DNA of 64,000 bases from Siphonodentalium dalli (GCA_032622095.1 CP136067.1:126947030-127011029), one strand, 5' to 3'. Shown: positions 45,326 through 58,125, numbered from the stretch's first letter. Program-made: numbers and translations. The notes: generated from the letters alone by a model not told the origin.

Positions 45326-45623
45326 TTGACAACATATTTGGGTGCATAATGTAGCCGATAAATTTTGGTATACAGGGGGTAAATTGCGAAACATACAGCC
45401 GGTTGTACAAGAAATTGTCGCGATAATTGCCATGATCCGGGGTATCACTTACCACAAACTTATCACATAACTGAATAATGTAGGCATTCGACTGAAATTG
45501 CCATCCACTTCAGGACTGCTCACTGTTCAGACTTGTAAACTATGATTTATGTAACAGTTTACAAGCAGTTTAGTAACAAGGTCGGGATACATATTCTATC
45601 TCAACAGCGTCTCGTCCCCATCC

Positions 45624-45629
45624 AATAAA
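45624..45629 (+). terminator. Candidate polyadenylation signal of the lectin gene
   Basis: AATAAA about 300 bp after the stop codon, the first canonical signal I see downstream on the + strand. Confidence 0.4.
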
Positions 45630-45740
45630 TAATATACGCTTTATTGATAAGAAACTCATAATATAAGATAATTTGTATATTATCAGATTATAACGAGCGC
45701 GCCGACCTCAGGTGTACGTACTTGGGACGTAACACATAAT

Positions 45741-45986
45741 TTAAAGTATGCAGTGAAGGTGATTTTTTGGCCGAGACACTTTTTCGTGAAAAAACACCGT
45801 GACTTCCGGCAGTGGTTTCACAAAAGCGCAGAATCAGCAATGAAACGAAAATTTTCTAGTTCACAACTTCCGATATACGATACTGGACAATTGAAGTATT
45901 TATTGATTAATAATCAATATGTTGATATGAATATGCCCTGTATAGGTTCGTTTCATAGCAGAACTTTTCGTTTGTTCGCTAAATAA
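45741..45986 (+). CDS. Uncharacterised ORF
   Basis: An open frame of about 80 codons with a basic, aromatic composition (FWPRHFFVKKHRDFRQWFHK near the start). It has no upstream ATG in frame near the beginning, no recognised domain and no splice context. It could be a transposon relic or chance. Confidence 0.15.
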   Translation, partial: LKYAVKVIFWPRHFFVKKHRDFRQWFHKSAESAMKRKFSSSQLPIYDTGQLKYLLINNQYVDMNMPCIGSFHSRTFRLFAK

Positions 45987-46747
45987 AATCAGTTATTCGG
46001 CGTCATGACATCAAGTCGTCATAAATTAGTTGAAAAGACTGCAATTATCATGTCCTATCCGCGGACAACCGATTTCGCCGAAACTATAGACGCAGACACG
46101 CGTCTGTTGCTATATATTATATCTCACGTGACTTTCTCGCATTCAGATTGTCGCCAACTGCTATACTATTTTACGATAGTACCCGAGTAGGATGCCTACA
46201 TGCCTACTATTATAATTTTCTATTTATAGTAACAAACTCGTTTCGCGAAATCGGGTTGCCGTCAGAAGATACGGCCAATCTTAAACCATATCTTGTGCGA
46301 TAGTTGTTGCAATGTCGGTATATCATTACATGTATTGGCGAATTGCAATGATCTTACAAGTGTCCGAATATCTACCTAATGTTTTTAATAGTTTGTCCGT
46401 TTAGTTGGCAAGCGGCCAGTCCTAATTTGTTTAATGCCAGTGGACGTTTTAATCGAAGATAAGCAAATTAACTTCTAAAATTTCGCCAAAATGCCTTTGC
46501 TAATGACGTATTTATAGAAATGAATGCATGAATCATGAAGAGATGCTGTTAGATGTAACAAATAACATAGTTATGCTCCCCTGCCATCGTCAACGGATTG
46601 CCGTAAATTGTAAAATATGAGACCAATTAAAAAAATTCAAGGTGAATAAAAATGTGACAAGATCAGACTCAGAAATTGTGAGAATTGGCACAAATGTTAT
46701 AAACGATATATTATAATAAATAATGAATGTCTTGTCGTTAACTATGT

Positions 46748-46833
46748 CATAAATAGTGGTCCGAGAGGAGGAATAGTCCACGAGCCGCAGGCGAGTGAAC
46801 TATTCATCCTCGAGGACCACTATTTTTGCACTG
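46748..46833. repeat. Hairpin of about 85 bp
   Basis: AAATAGTGGTCC, GAGGAGGAATAGT and the complementary halves enclose a GAGCCGCAGGCGAG loop region. Arms are about 33 bp with small mismatches. It adjoins the hairpin-ended element at 46,865-47,370 and may be that element's other end. Confidence 0.8.
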
Positions 46834-46864
46834 TCAACTCCAAGCCATTCATCATCTATATATT

Positions 46865-47370
46865 TACACACTAAGTGTTGTCATCACTAAATCCAGCATT
46901 CTGATTGGTCGGCGCCCACCTGGCTAGTTGCAGTTATTTCTCGGTGAATGCGTAACGCCTCATAACACCAAGCTAATAACACCATCGATACGTCATTGGG
47001 TTTGGAAAGACGAACGCGTAATGCTTTGGGCGCATTTTGACTCGCGCAGGATTGACTTAATACATCATCGGGTTTCAACATGAAGAGATATTGTTCCTAT
47101 TAACTTTTGCCAAGGGTGCTATTGGGTATTTTGGGCTGATCTTGTCACGATACACTTTTCGATTTAAATATATTTACAAAAGCGGCTTTTTCGCTAAATG
47201 TATATAAATATAAGGATTAACTGTCATGTGGACTATTTTTATGGAGATGTAACGGTGAGGTAAGTGGACATAACTTGTATGTAAAACCCTTCGGGTTTTA
47301 CACAAGTTATGTCCACTTACCTCACCGTTACATCTCCATAAAAACAGTCCACATGACAGTTAATCCTTAT
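46865..47370 (-). mobile_element. Hairpin-ended non-autonomous element, copy 2
   Basis: The inverted counterpart of 4,990-5,475. The body (46,865-47,209) matches that copy throughout. The hairpin (47,210-47,370) has arms of about 78 bp starting ATAAGGATTAACTGTCATG and closes with AAAACCC-TTCG-GGGTTTT. Copy 1 lacks the inner 40 bp of this stem. The hairpin arms are almost perfect, so the fold is either young or maintained. Confidence 0.75.
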
Positions 47371-48989
47371 AAAATATAACATGATAATCGTATATGGTCT
47401 ATCATATCCTTTTCGGAATAAACCCACAGTTGCAGTCATGTTACTACTTATATAGATACTATGTACCTGTATAGGTTGGAAGTGAGGAACCATATATGTT
47501 ATATTTATGGGCATATATAATTATCAAACTCAATTTGCATCAAAAGCGATCTACATGATTTAATCAATAATTCGCGTCTTTGCCATGCGTTATAGCCCTA
47601 AATATATATATGCATATAATTTCATGACTATTTACATGGTCACTCGCAAGATCCTTCTCCTTACCTCTATGCCAATTCGTTCTATATGGCATATTATCAT
47701 ATTACAGAATACTATGAATTTAAATGTTTACAAATAATACAACCATACACTCTAACAAATATTTGGAATCATTTGGGTTTTCATTGATTCTTCACCTTCA
47801 CATTCATGTCATTGAGGCAGTGTTAACAAGACTTATCTTGATATCACTCCAGACAATATAATCAAAAACATAATATTTACACAAGTATAATGTAATGTAT
47901 GATTCACATGCATGTACAGTAGTATACAAAGTTCTATACTTTTAATATATGCTTCCCCATTACATAATGGGAAATAGCCGCAACGTAAACATCGTATTTA
48001 GTGTCTAGAACGACATCAAAGATACCTTGTCAATAATCAAATTCTGATAACTCTGAGAATCGAGAGGAGGGTTCTCCGATTCTAGTCATATATTGTTTAC
48101 CCCCTGAAACCGAAGTAATTGTCATTTAGGGGCGTTAAATCGGATTTTATGTGTACACATGTGGCTTTTTGTTTTAGAAACGAACCACTTGATTGTGGGA
48201 ACAATAATTCAATAAACGGTCTATGTTGTTGAAACAGCTACCAGTAATATTATTTGATTATCTACACCAAAATAAAAATTAAAACTCAAATCCTCATATC
48301 ACTGTCATAATTGATTGCACATGGCATATAGTCTCAGTCTGTATTAGCATGTGATGATATATGAAAGAATTGATTAACGTTAACTTCAATTAACATCCGA
48401 ACACAACAAATAAACAACAAATTCTGAGTCAACAAAATGGCGCATGACTGACAATGCTATCAAGCCAAAAATTATTCGAACGTGATCTGTATTCATAATT
48501 TATCGATGAACATACCCTACCATACCGAAAAGGGGCATAACTTCGTTATAAATGTTTAACCCAAACTCAAAATTTTACTCGGACTGGAAAAACAAATTCT
48601 TATGATTAACCCACTTACATATGCATAATTTAATACAAATTAAAATATATCAGATAAACTATATCTTGAGTCATCATCCGGACAACAACATGGTCAGCAA
48701 ATTCAAAGTCGAAAAATGGATTAATTCTGTCATAAATGGTCGGACTAGACCTAAATTTGAACTTGATCAGGACTTTCACATATACAGACCACATGTACTA
48801 GTACCAAGATTCACGAAATTCTGACAAATATTGTTTCAAGTTACCGTTATCATCCAGAGACGTGTTTTGGACTGACAAAAACCAAATCACTCACTGATAG
48901 TCCTATATCTGACACTTATATGCACATTTGTATTGATAGGCAGTGTGGCTTTGGTATACGCAATGGTGGTCCATCTCTTTGTAAACATG
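47371..48989. other. Intergenic, no gene seen
   Basis: AT-rich unique sequence. Frames under 70 codons only. Confidence 0.5.
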
Positions 48990-49024
48990 TGTTATATAGT
49001 TACCGGAATATATAAAATATTATA

Positions 49025-49430
49025 TATGAATCGAAGACTCCTGTCCGGAAATGCTTCTATCGATTAATATTGATTATATTTCGAATAGTTTCTGGTCTAA
49101 AAAGGTGTGGTTGTTTAGCTAACGAACAAAGGTGGTTACTGTTAACAGAGACCAGAAATGTTATTGTGTAATTTTGTCACAGATAAACATTAATTAGACA
49201 CAGTACCGCTTATAGCTATGGAATAAAACAATAAAACATTGACGTTCGGAACGTAGTTACGGCAACATTCTAAAGATCTATCATCTATATAGCTATGTGG
49301 TATCGCATGAATGGTCTGTTCTAAAAATAGAAGAATACAGTGACCCAATTAATCATCTCATTTTATAATAAAATATTCGAAATAAAATCAATATGAATTG
49401 ATAGAAGCGTTTCAGGACAGGGGTCTTAAA
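49025..49430. mobile_element. MITE-like inverted repeat, about 400 bp
   Basis: 49,030-49,095 (GAAGACTCCTGTCCGGAAAT then GCTTCTATCGATTAATATTG) is mirrored at 49,370-49,425 as its complement at about 80%. The left part (48,990-49,170) recurs in direct orientation at 20,265-20,440. No coding frame. The target duplication is not clear. Confidence 0.6.
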
Positions 49431-50711
49431 TTCACATTTATTATTCTATACCCACGCAACTATTTCTAATTTGTTATTTAAAAAGATAATCCATCTATAA
49501 TAAATTTATCAGTGAAAATCCATATAATTCAGGTAATACAATCTATAAAATTGTGTAGTGCGATGGCCCCGTTCTGTTCCCGGTAGCATACTTGTGGTTG
49601 CCAATATACCTATAAACTTACACATAACCTGCAAATATATACTTGTTTTGGACTACATCAAGATAAATACCTGGAAAACAGAGTTATCGACTATTAGGTA
49701 TTCAATTTCACTATAAGCTGAATTTTTGTTCTTTCAATGTGAACAGTTACATGTAAGTTATTGACAAGTTGGCTTGTCGCTTCGATACGCATCTCATGTA
49801 TGTTATTGTATATATTCACTTACTTGGATTTTATATATATCATGACAAATGTACAGTTTTTGTAACCAGAATGGAGGATTAAAAGTTACATATGAAAGTA
49901 TATTAGTAACTTTTATTAACAAATTTCCTGAGGCTCGCTGAAACATGTGTCCATTGAACGAATTTCACTTTCCAAGATTATTACGATATCATACCACATG
50001 AACAGTCTGATATACGGAACATGTAGATTACCTGATCAGCCCATGCCAATGAAGGGTTTTGGTGTAACAAGTTCCAAAACACATATTTTTGCAATGTTTG
50101 CCTTTGATCAACACATCACCTTTTGTCTTATTAAGGCCCATATTCCCTGTGCATGATACTTATGGTATTCGGTGACTAAGCAAATTCGTATCAAATTTAG
50201 TGCCACCCATCTTCCATCCACACTACACCAAGGTGGAGTCTTTAAATCACCCGATTAGATTCCTTGTATCAAATTTATATGGAGAAGAATGTATATCAAT
50301 TTTGTAGAAATCGGCGCTAAAAATATATCAATGTTCCCTACACCCCTTATTCGAAAGGCGCCAATTTTAACTTTTATAAACTCCACCATTGTATTCCTCA
50401 TTGTAGGGCAGCTACGATGTACCCCTCAAATGTCATTTGTATTGTTGTTAATATTAGGCATTGTTAGATTAATTGGCTGTAATAATTTGTGATGCACGTT
50501 ATCCTCATCGGAAACGCCTCTTTTTCGTTTCCGGTTCCGTAATTTATATATATACACATATTTTTTGTCATTTCACTCCAAATTCATCTCATCAAATTAC
50601 ACTTTAATCATCATTGATTGTCCTATACATGTAACATCTAATATATTCTAGCAAATCCAGTTCATAATATGCATATTCATCCAGTTATTATTCAATTAGC
50701 ACTAATTGTTT
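49431..50711. other. Intergenic, no gene seen
   Basis: AT-rich sequence with short frames only (for example 50,289-50,492), none with recognisable features. Confidence 0.5.
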
Positions 50712-52112
50712 AGCATATTCAGAGGGAGGTAAAGCGGAACATTTATTATTTTTCTCCCACAGGGTTTCCATGTTAATAATTTGAGACAGAATCTTGATTT
50801 CATAAATTTTGGTACGTAATCCATGTATGTACCTTCAAGTAATTCCTGACTCCATCTAGTGACAAGGCGTCGTCGATTTTCGAAAAACGTACACACTATC
50901 GAAATATCACACTTCAAAACAGATTACGAGCAACCGAAAGTGGGAAAATTATGTCAGCAATTGGTGGAGTTATCGTTCCTGTGTTGAGAAATGTATTATT
51001 TTACGATGTTGAAAATAAAACGAGCTGGCTGTTATGACAAAAGATGAGTCCGTAACAAAATTAGATAATCGTTTGTTGAGTAATATTGTATTGTTTTCAT
51101 AAACGATCGCGCCATCGATTACTTACAGTCGGCATCAAGTTTTACGAAAAATCTCGAGGCAATTTTGATGTCAACAGTGATAAGCTATGGAATAAACATA
51201 TCACTCCACTGAAATAGTTCGGAATATATATACGATATTAAAGAAAACTAATACATAATATGTAATGTTAATGTCAAATACTTACAGCATATGGCAGAAA
51301 AACTACACCGCGCCAATATTAAATGTTTATATCATCTTTCGCGTATGGTTTAAAATACCGACCGCGTGATTGAAATTTGGCGTACTGACCTACCGTTGTT
51401 GTTCGATGACTTCCGCCTACCTGATATTTTCTCCCCGTGAAATAAACTTCAAGGTAATGAACTGTCATCGTTTGATTGGTAAGGAATCAATTTATTGATA
51501 AAACATAGTATATGCGCTTGTGTTAGATACGATCGCTTCTTCGATTGACATGTACAGCAGCTGAAGATTGAAAATGGAATTTCCTATTTGTTTCCAGCCG
51601 AAATCGAAACTCATGACGGTAAACAGGAAGTATGAAAAGCTATTTCGCTGTGCGTGATATTATGGACTGTACATCTTTGCATACATGTGGTATTGGTAGT
51701 AAAGTGGTGCTCCATAGATTTCTGAAATAGTTCTTGCAAATGGATGTCTTTTTAGATGGTATGTTTACATATACTAACTTCAAATTTCTGAAGTTTTAGG
51801 TTCGAAGCTAGCAAATCTGCTACGCGTCGTCACTGCATGGAAGTATTAGCTACACGTTGATACCTCCTGTTGGATATTTTATATTCTTACCAGCGAGTAT
51901 TTTCGTCTCAAACGTTTTGTTTTGATGTGCAAATGCATCTTTTTGGGAATGACAAATTTATTTTTCATCAGATTATATTTAATCTAGGATTATTGTAGTA
52001 TGTCTATGAACAAATATATTTAAATTGTTTTGGTCAATTGAAACAAAAATACATGGGTTTTCAACCGGTTCCCATTTCTGGAATTGTGCCACTTTACCTC
52101 CCTCTAAACGTA
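50712..52112. mobile_element. Possible 1.4-kb element with short inverted ends
   Basis: AGAGGGAGGTAAAGCGGAACA at 50,719 is matched by TGTGCCACTTTACCTCCCTCT at 52,086-52,106, an inverted repeat of about 21 bp with 2-3 mismatches. The interior has no clear transposase. A minus frame (50,702-50,917) overlaps the left end but shows no domain. It could be a non-autonomous DNA transposon, or two unrelated copies of a repeat end. Confidence 0.4.
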
Positions 52113-52149
52113 TTTGATCGGCAATCTATTGTGACATTTATTCACCATT

Positions 52150-52745
52150 TGCCTATTCGCTACGATTGGCGGACACTCTTTAAGCTCCGCCCATTGCATG
52201 CCACTCATGTTACCCCGGCATATTCAATCGTCTCGCTCGGTCGTAATATTGGGTCACTTCTCATGGGTCGTGTTATTGGGTGACGTCTCGATGGGTCGTG
52301 TTAGTTGGTCGCATTCTCAATCGCTCTTAGGGTCGCATTTGCAGTGCATCACGGGGAAGGGCCGTGTTGCTATATAACCAAATCCGACCCAATCTCGTGC
52401 GTACTCCAACGGAATTAGTCTTTGTAGACAGTCATCAGTACAGAACTAGTTGCAGTATTTTACCTGACTTTTCAAGACCCGTTAGGATATCGGAGTGCAA
52501 CCCCTGTCTTTGGCTGTTGGTTGTCATTTGGCTAATTTCCTAATTGATTGATTTATGCCATTTAGCTGGTTGTTGGTCATACTTTGGCTGTTTGGGAATC
52601 AGAAAGATAGTTATTTTATGAGTGTTTTATCCCATGCTCGGATGAAAGAGACCCAAGAGAGGTTTTGGTGATAATATATCTTCATTCTTATGTGAATCAT
52701 TCTGTGGGATATTGTTCTAATAAATCATATTGCTTTGTAACTGTT
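52150..52745 (+). promoter_or_regulatory. Promoter-like or solo-LTR-like segment
   Basis: Three elements occur in promoter order: a CCAAT-type box (ATTGGCGG, about 52,164), a GC box (CTCCGCCC, about 52,183) and a TATA box (GCTATATAACC, about 52,369). They are followed by GGGTCGTGTTR-type repeats in the body and by AATAAA (52,719-52,724) about 350 bp downstream. A promoter and a polyadenylation signal within 600 bp is the layout of a retroelement LTR. A 53-codon frame begins at 52,819 (MEIKPRHRLKQVIQ). I could not fix LTR ends or a primer-binding site, so a cellular promoter is also possible. Confidence 0.35.
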
Positions 52746-53520
52746 AGTCTGTGGTCCTTAAAGATACTCCGTGGGCTCATACATTGATAGTCCTACGAGG
52801 GATTAGAGGATTCACATATGGAGATCAAGCCAAGACATAGACTCAAGCAGGTTATTCAAGTAGCAAGATCCAAGAATCCACATATTTATATTTCCTGTAA
52901 CGTTGAGGTTTTGGGCAAAGAGAATTATCCACGCTACCCAGAAGTCATTACAAGAACCCGGACCATGTTGCATCATTGATATGATTATGCATATAAGCTT
53001 GGTCGAGATCGGCGACACAAAGTTTTGCTGCCACCCCCCCCCCCCCTTCTGCCCTTGAATTCACCAGCGTCACTTTATAAAATTATAACCCACACCATTG
53101 CCTTCCACGCACAAAGTTTCCCATGTGAGACTTTGTCGGTGCCATCTAGATGGTGCCATAATATGCACGGAATATTGTATATAAAATGCACCCCCACAAC
53201 AGCTAACAACATGTGAAGTAGAATTTCAATTGTTCCATAATTATGTAACGGTGCTAGCGAAATTTGCCTTTAAAATACCTATACGATTGATTTACAATGA
53301 GCTACATGTAGTTGCATGATATGTACAAGCAAATTTCGGTAGCATAAAAACAGTCGAAAATATAAAGATTTTGTACTCACGCAGTTAACTGTGGTACATA
53401 TGCATTGTATATGCATGTTTCCGTTAATATTATGTAACCATGTGTATTTTACGATGAAATGCCTGCAAAAATACCGTGCAAATGTGCGAGTGTGAAGAGA
53501 TTATCTAGTTGTTGGCATCA
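52746..53520. other. Intergenic, poly-C run
   Basis: A poly-C run at about 53,034-53,046 is followed by unique sequence with no supported gene. Confidence 0.5.
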
Positions 53521-53534
53521 GTATAGTGTATGCA

Positions 53535-53670
53535 CTGAACGAACTGCATAGTCGTTTTGACTAACATTCCCTTAGTCAGGTGGCATCTGAATCATATTGA
53601 CTAAGACATATTAGTTTGACTAAGATCAAATCTTAGTCAGATTCAGCCTAGTCAGAATGACTAAGTTATC
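53535..53670. repeat. TTAGTCA/TGACTAA palindromic minisatellite, locus 1
   Basis: About six short units of the type CTTAGTCA...TGACTAAG in 135 bp, sharing the unit with 59,690-59,945. TGACTAA is one base from the AP-1 consensus TGACTCA. Confidence 0.7.
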
Positions 53671-53756
53671 ACACGAACGTCGTTGATAATAAATACTTCA
53701 TTTCTGACCTGTAGACTTCCAGCCATCGAATATATAGCAGTTATAATCTATATTGC

Positions 53757-53880
53757 CCCATTTCTCTCTCTCTCTTTTTGCTCTCTCTCTCACTCCCTCT
53801 TTACCTCTCTGTCTCTCTGTCTCTCTCCCCTCCAGTCGATATATTCCTCTATATCTCTATCTCTCTCCCAACTCTCTCAA
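53757..53880. repeat. CT-rich microsatellite
   Basis: An imperfect (TCTC)n tract of about 120 bp with TCTGTCTCTC variants. The + frame across it (53,683-53,925) is Ser/Leu repeat, not a gene. Confidence 0.9.
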
Positions 53881-54075
53881 TTTGACCTAGATAGGTCGAT
53901 AAGTGGCATGGGTGTCCTATTTTAACCCCTTTGGACGGCCGCCATTTTGGATTGGGTGTGATTAGTGGGTGAATATTTATATTGGATTAGCGCCACACTT
54001 CAACACCCTTTATTTGACCTCGGTCGGTCGAGAAATGGCATGGGTGCCACATTTGAACCCCTCTGACCAAGCAAG
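53880..54075 (+). repeat. Two-copy diverged repeat, period about 134 bp
   Basis: TTTGACCT, GGTCGA, AAGTGGCATGGGTG and AACCCC occur at 53,880-53,935 and again at 54,014-54,065. Confidence 0.7.
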
Positions 54076-55904
54076 AAAAATGGCGACCGTAACGACATCA
54101 CGAAGAATTCTCGAACAACATATGTGATTTTATTCGCCACTCGGGGTTATCCGATTGTTATATATGCATCCAGCAATGTGCGCTCAACCTACGAAATAAA
54201 TATATGTACAGATAAGTAACATTCGTATACTGGATTTGTGTAAAATGACATTTTTTGTCTAAATTATTTATGTAAACTTTGGACTAATCACCCACACGCA
54301 GAGCGATCAGACTAGCTACTCGTTGATTGACTCTTCCAAGTATTTGACCTGTATAGTAAAGTGTACGTCAATACATTGACCTCGTGTCAATAATGTCGTC
54401 CGAAGCTGGTGGTTACAATACACCAAATGATTTACATAGGCCTCAGTGTTAACAAATCCCGCTGGCCTATATTCGCAGCAAAGCTTTGACCCTGCACGAG
54501 TATTTGAAATTAAAGAAGGTCCTTTTAGACACGCAGAAATGTGCACAAAAGTACTTGTAAACGTGGTGGATCACACTGCAGCTTGACAAACGTCACACTA
54601 CCCTTAAAATTGAGAAAAAAATTACATCGAAAAAAACACAAACACCTCCCATAAATTATTCGCCATTTGCACAGCCACAACCGTTTACCATGTGGCTATA
54701 TTTGATGTTTCTCGACGGGAAACACCTTTGTGCATTTTTTCGTGCACTTTTCATCCATGTATCATTGACCATTCAGCTGCCAGAATTGTTTTTATGCTGA
54801 TCCTAGCTTGGGGGTCCCAGGGGAAATCACTCTACTAATTTGTATTTGGTGTATTGTAACCTGGTGTTAAAGGGACAACTCCGTCAAAGCCAAACCCTTT
54901 AAAGCGTCAGCGCTACGTGCTATCCCTTGCGGCTGGCAAAGAGCGCGAGAGCGATTTGGCCGACGATGACGTCGATCTAGGGGATTGTATTCGGGACCGA
55001 ATACAGGCAATGCTGTATTTGCCAAATTCGTCACTCGTGCATCCGACGGATATGAGAATCCAAATTGGTTTGTTGAGTTATCGTTCTTCTTTGTTCGTGT
55101 TTGCCCTAACATTATACCTGACCACCAATTACATAGAGTTACTGCTCTTTGTTCGCCATTTCTGCAAACTCCAAATCTCATGTAAAAAAAGAAGAGAAAA
55201 AGAGCACACTAACCAAATCTTAATTTCAGTTTTACACTCAGTTTTAAATATCCATATTATTAAACTATTCTATCTAATCTCTTGAAACAAACTTGATATT
55301 TTATTCATAATTCAAGAAGCTCATGATAAATCGCTCTTTAACAATAAAACCGTCCTCGCGTCACTTTTATACTTTAGCGTCACGTATTCGTCCGTACGTA
55401 TGTTCGAAATTATTGTCTAATTTCTGACTAAATACATCTTGATTTGATATTACGTGACATGAACCCCTATCTACATGTATCTTATTAAATTATTTGCTAC
55501 GAGTTTCCATATACGAACTATTACCACATTGATATCTTTGAAATTTTATTACCAAAATAACCCCAATTCACCCTTGCATGATGACAACTGTTATCATGTT
55601 ATTTTCGTTTATATTGTTTTATTCATATTGTTTTCTCGTTTCTCGTCTCTACTTATCTTCTAACACTCCTACTTCACTCCCTCATTTCTCTCCTCAACTC
55701 CTACTCAGACCTCCAGTATGGTACCAAATCTTAACAAATCAAGCCAATCTTTTTTCATTCATTATGATTGAACTATTTTACCCAATTTTCCGACGACTGA
55801 TAGAGTGTAGTGTTCTGTTAATGTGTAAAGATTGGCATTAGTCAATACAGAGCAGCTATCGACAGGTTCTACGCCAGTGCACACATTCGTCGTTCCAAAC
55901 GGGT
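54076..55904. other. Intergenic; one GC-rich patch
   Basis: A GC-richer patch at about 54,870-55,060 contains AAAGGGACAACTCCGTCAAAG at its left side and overlapping frames on both strands, none with a recognised domain. It could be an old transposon terminus. The rest is AT-rich without a gene. Confidence 0.4.
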
Positions 55905-58125
55905 GACGAATCACATCAATCTAAGTCAATTGAAAACTAAAGTCATGCCCCTTATTAGAATTATGATCCTATATTCATTACTTATACCTTTACAGTGTGT
56001 TGATATCGAGATGAATCATGGACCTAAAGGCCCCAAATCTATTGCACTATGTCATGTTAACATACGAAGTCTGGTGGCAACAACTGACGATATACCATCA
56101 CTGACACATATTTAAAACAAAGTTGAATACATTGAAAACGAATTAGTTCATAATGGTGAAAATGATATTATATGCCTTTCTGAAACCTGGCTAGGGCCCC
56201 CAATACCAGATACATATATATAAATAAATGGCTACTCCCTAATACGTCGTGACCGAAATAGAAATGGTGGTGGCGTACCTATTTATTGTAACGAAATGTG
56301 AGCCCCAAATGAAGACCTGACTTAGAAGACCCAGACCATGAAAACATAATGTTTGAGATAAAATCAGATAACCACAATATTAATTGGTTGTTTATATCGA
56401 ACACCACCACAAAGGGCCGATGAAATGTCCAAATTCCTAGAAGCTTTGTACACCTCAAAGTCAACTGTTTTCAGTATGCATTTCGATTGTGTTATTGTAT
56501 TAGGTGATTTTAATGATCGGTGTAAAACCTGGGATGATAGTCACACAAATAGTCCACTGGGTCGTAAACTGTTTCATGTGATTGACAACCTTAAACTAAC
56601 ACAGTTGGTCAAGACGGCTACTCGAATAACTGACACTTTTCGTTACTTATGAGATCTGATATTCACCGATTCCCCAACCCTCTTTTTCGACACCGCAGTA
56701 TTAGATTCTTTAAAGGGACTCGACCACATGATAACTCAATGCAAAGTTCGCTTTACCAAGCGTAAAACCTTATGCTATACACGACACGTCTGGGATTACT
56801 GTCGCGCCGACGTCGATGGCCTATTACGTTCCTTAGCACATGCTCCGCTCGATATATTTTCTGATGTCTTCCCGGGATATTGACGATATACTTAATTCTT
56901 GGACCAAATTATTACTAGATTGAGACTCTGAATTTATTCCAAATAAAACTGTTACAATCCGTCCGCGTGACGCGCCATGGATGACGAATGATGTTAGACG
57001 AAAAATGCGTATACGAAACAGAACTCATTGTAAATTTACGGCATAAGGGTCTCTTGGCAAAACTTAAGACATTTGGAGTAGAAGGAAATCTTTTGTTATG
57101 GTTCAAAAGTTACTTGTCAAATCGCGTTCAAAGAGTAGTTTTGAATGGCCAATCATCATCATGGTTATCTACAAGGATAAATATTAGGTCCACTTCTTTT
57201 CTTGTTTTATCTAATCTAACGACATTACTTAAAATCTTGGAACCGACGTTAATATGTTTGCAGATGATACCGCACTCTACCAGGAAATAACTAACCCATC
57301 TTCATATGATACCCTCAATAGAGATTTGACAAAACTTGCTGCTTGGGCAAGTGATTGGCTAGTAAACTATAATGCTCAAAGATCTACATTTATGATACTT
57401 ACTACCAAATCAACGCCCAAGATTAAACCAAACGTACTGTTCAGTGATCAACCTATTCCCCCCCCCCCCCAAAAAACACACACAACTTGTAATTACTTTT
57501 ACCTCCAATATGTCCTGGTCCGCCCACATCACCTCGATAACAAACAAGGCCTTTTCGAGACTCCATCCTCTCTTTCGCTTGAAATATACAACCCCAAGAA
57601 CCTGTTTAGGCAACATATATAACACATTTGTTCGACCAATTCTCGAATACGGAAATGTGCTATTTGACAACTGTTTTATATATGAAAACGACATGATAGA
57701 ATGTGTTTAACAAAGAGCTGCATTAATGTGCACCGGAGCATTGAGACATACACCTTAAAACAAGTTACTCAATAAACTATATTGGATTTCATTACACGAG
57801 CGCCGTAAATGTCATAGACTAATACAATTTTTCAAGATATCGAAAGGACTTTGTCCCTTATATTTAAGCAGAATGTTCCCGAAGAGAAAAGTTTTCCAAT
57901 CATGGTTAACACTGAGATTACATAATCGTCTTCAAATTTTTTTCGGCCAGACTGAGTAAGGTACAGAATTCCTTCCGTTATCAAACCACAAACGATTCGA
58001 ATGATCTTATGAGATTAAAACATCCCCAACATTAGCTGCTTTTAAAAAATCGATATTCCCTAATAAAACTCCAACCCGTAATAGTAAGCTATTTTCATAT
58101 GGTGTCGGAAAAGCACGTTAATTTC
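55905..58125 (+). pseudogene. CR1-like LINE ORF2 with an internal deletion
   Basis: Endonuclease blocks appear in order: SIALCHVNIRSL near 56,030, NDIICLSETWLGPP near 56,160, RRDRNRNGGGV near 56,250, VIVLGDFNDRCKTWDD near 56,495, and SLKGLDHMI near 56,715. The linker APWMTNDVRRKMRIRNRTHC near 56,970-57,030 then runs straight into reverse-transcriptase sequence from the middle of the palm (LLAKLKTFGVEGNLLLWF, near 57,052), so the first part of the RT is missing. The catalytic MFADDTALY (57,254) is present. The thumb (SFTSNMSWSAHITSI-type, then FVRPILEYG) and C-terminal part follow to about 58,125. Several in-frame stops and frameshifts are present, so it is inactive. Confidence 0.85.

Noticed and set aside
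54867-55285. Overlapping frames of over 100 codons on both strands
   Set aside because: They overlap on opposite strands in a GC-rich patch, with no domain on either, so coding is not supported.
56915-57106. Minus-strand frame over the LINE
   Set aside because: Antisense shadow of the LINE reading frame.
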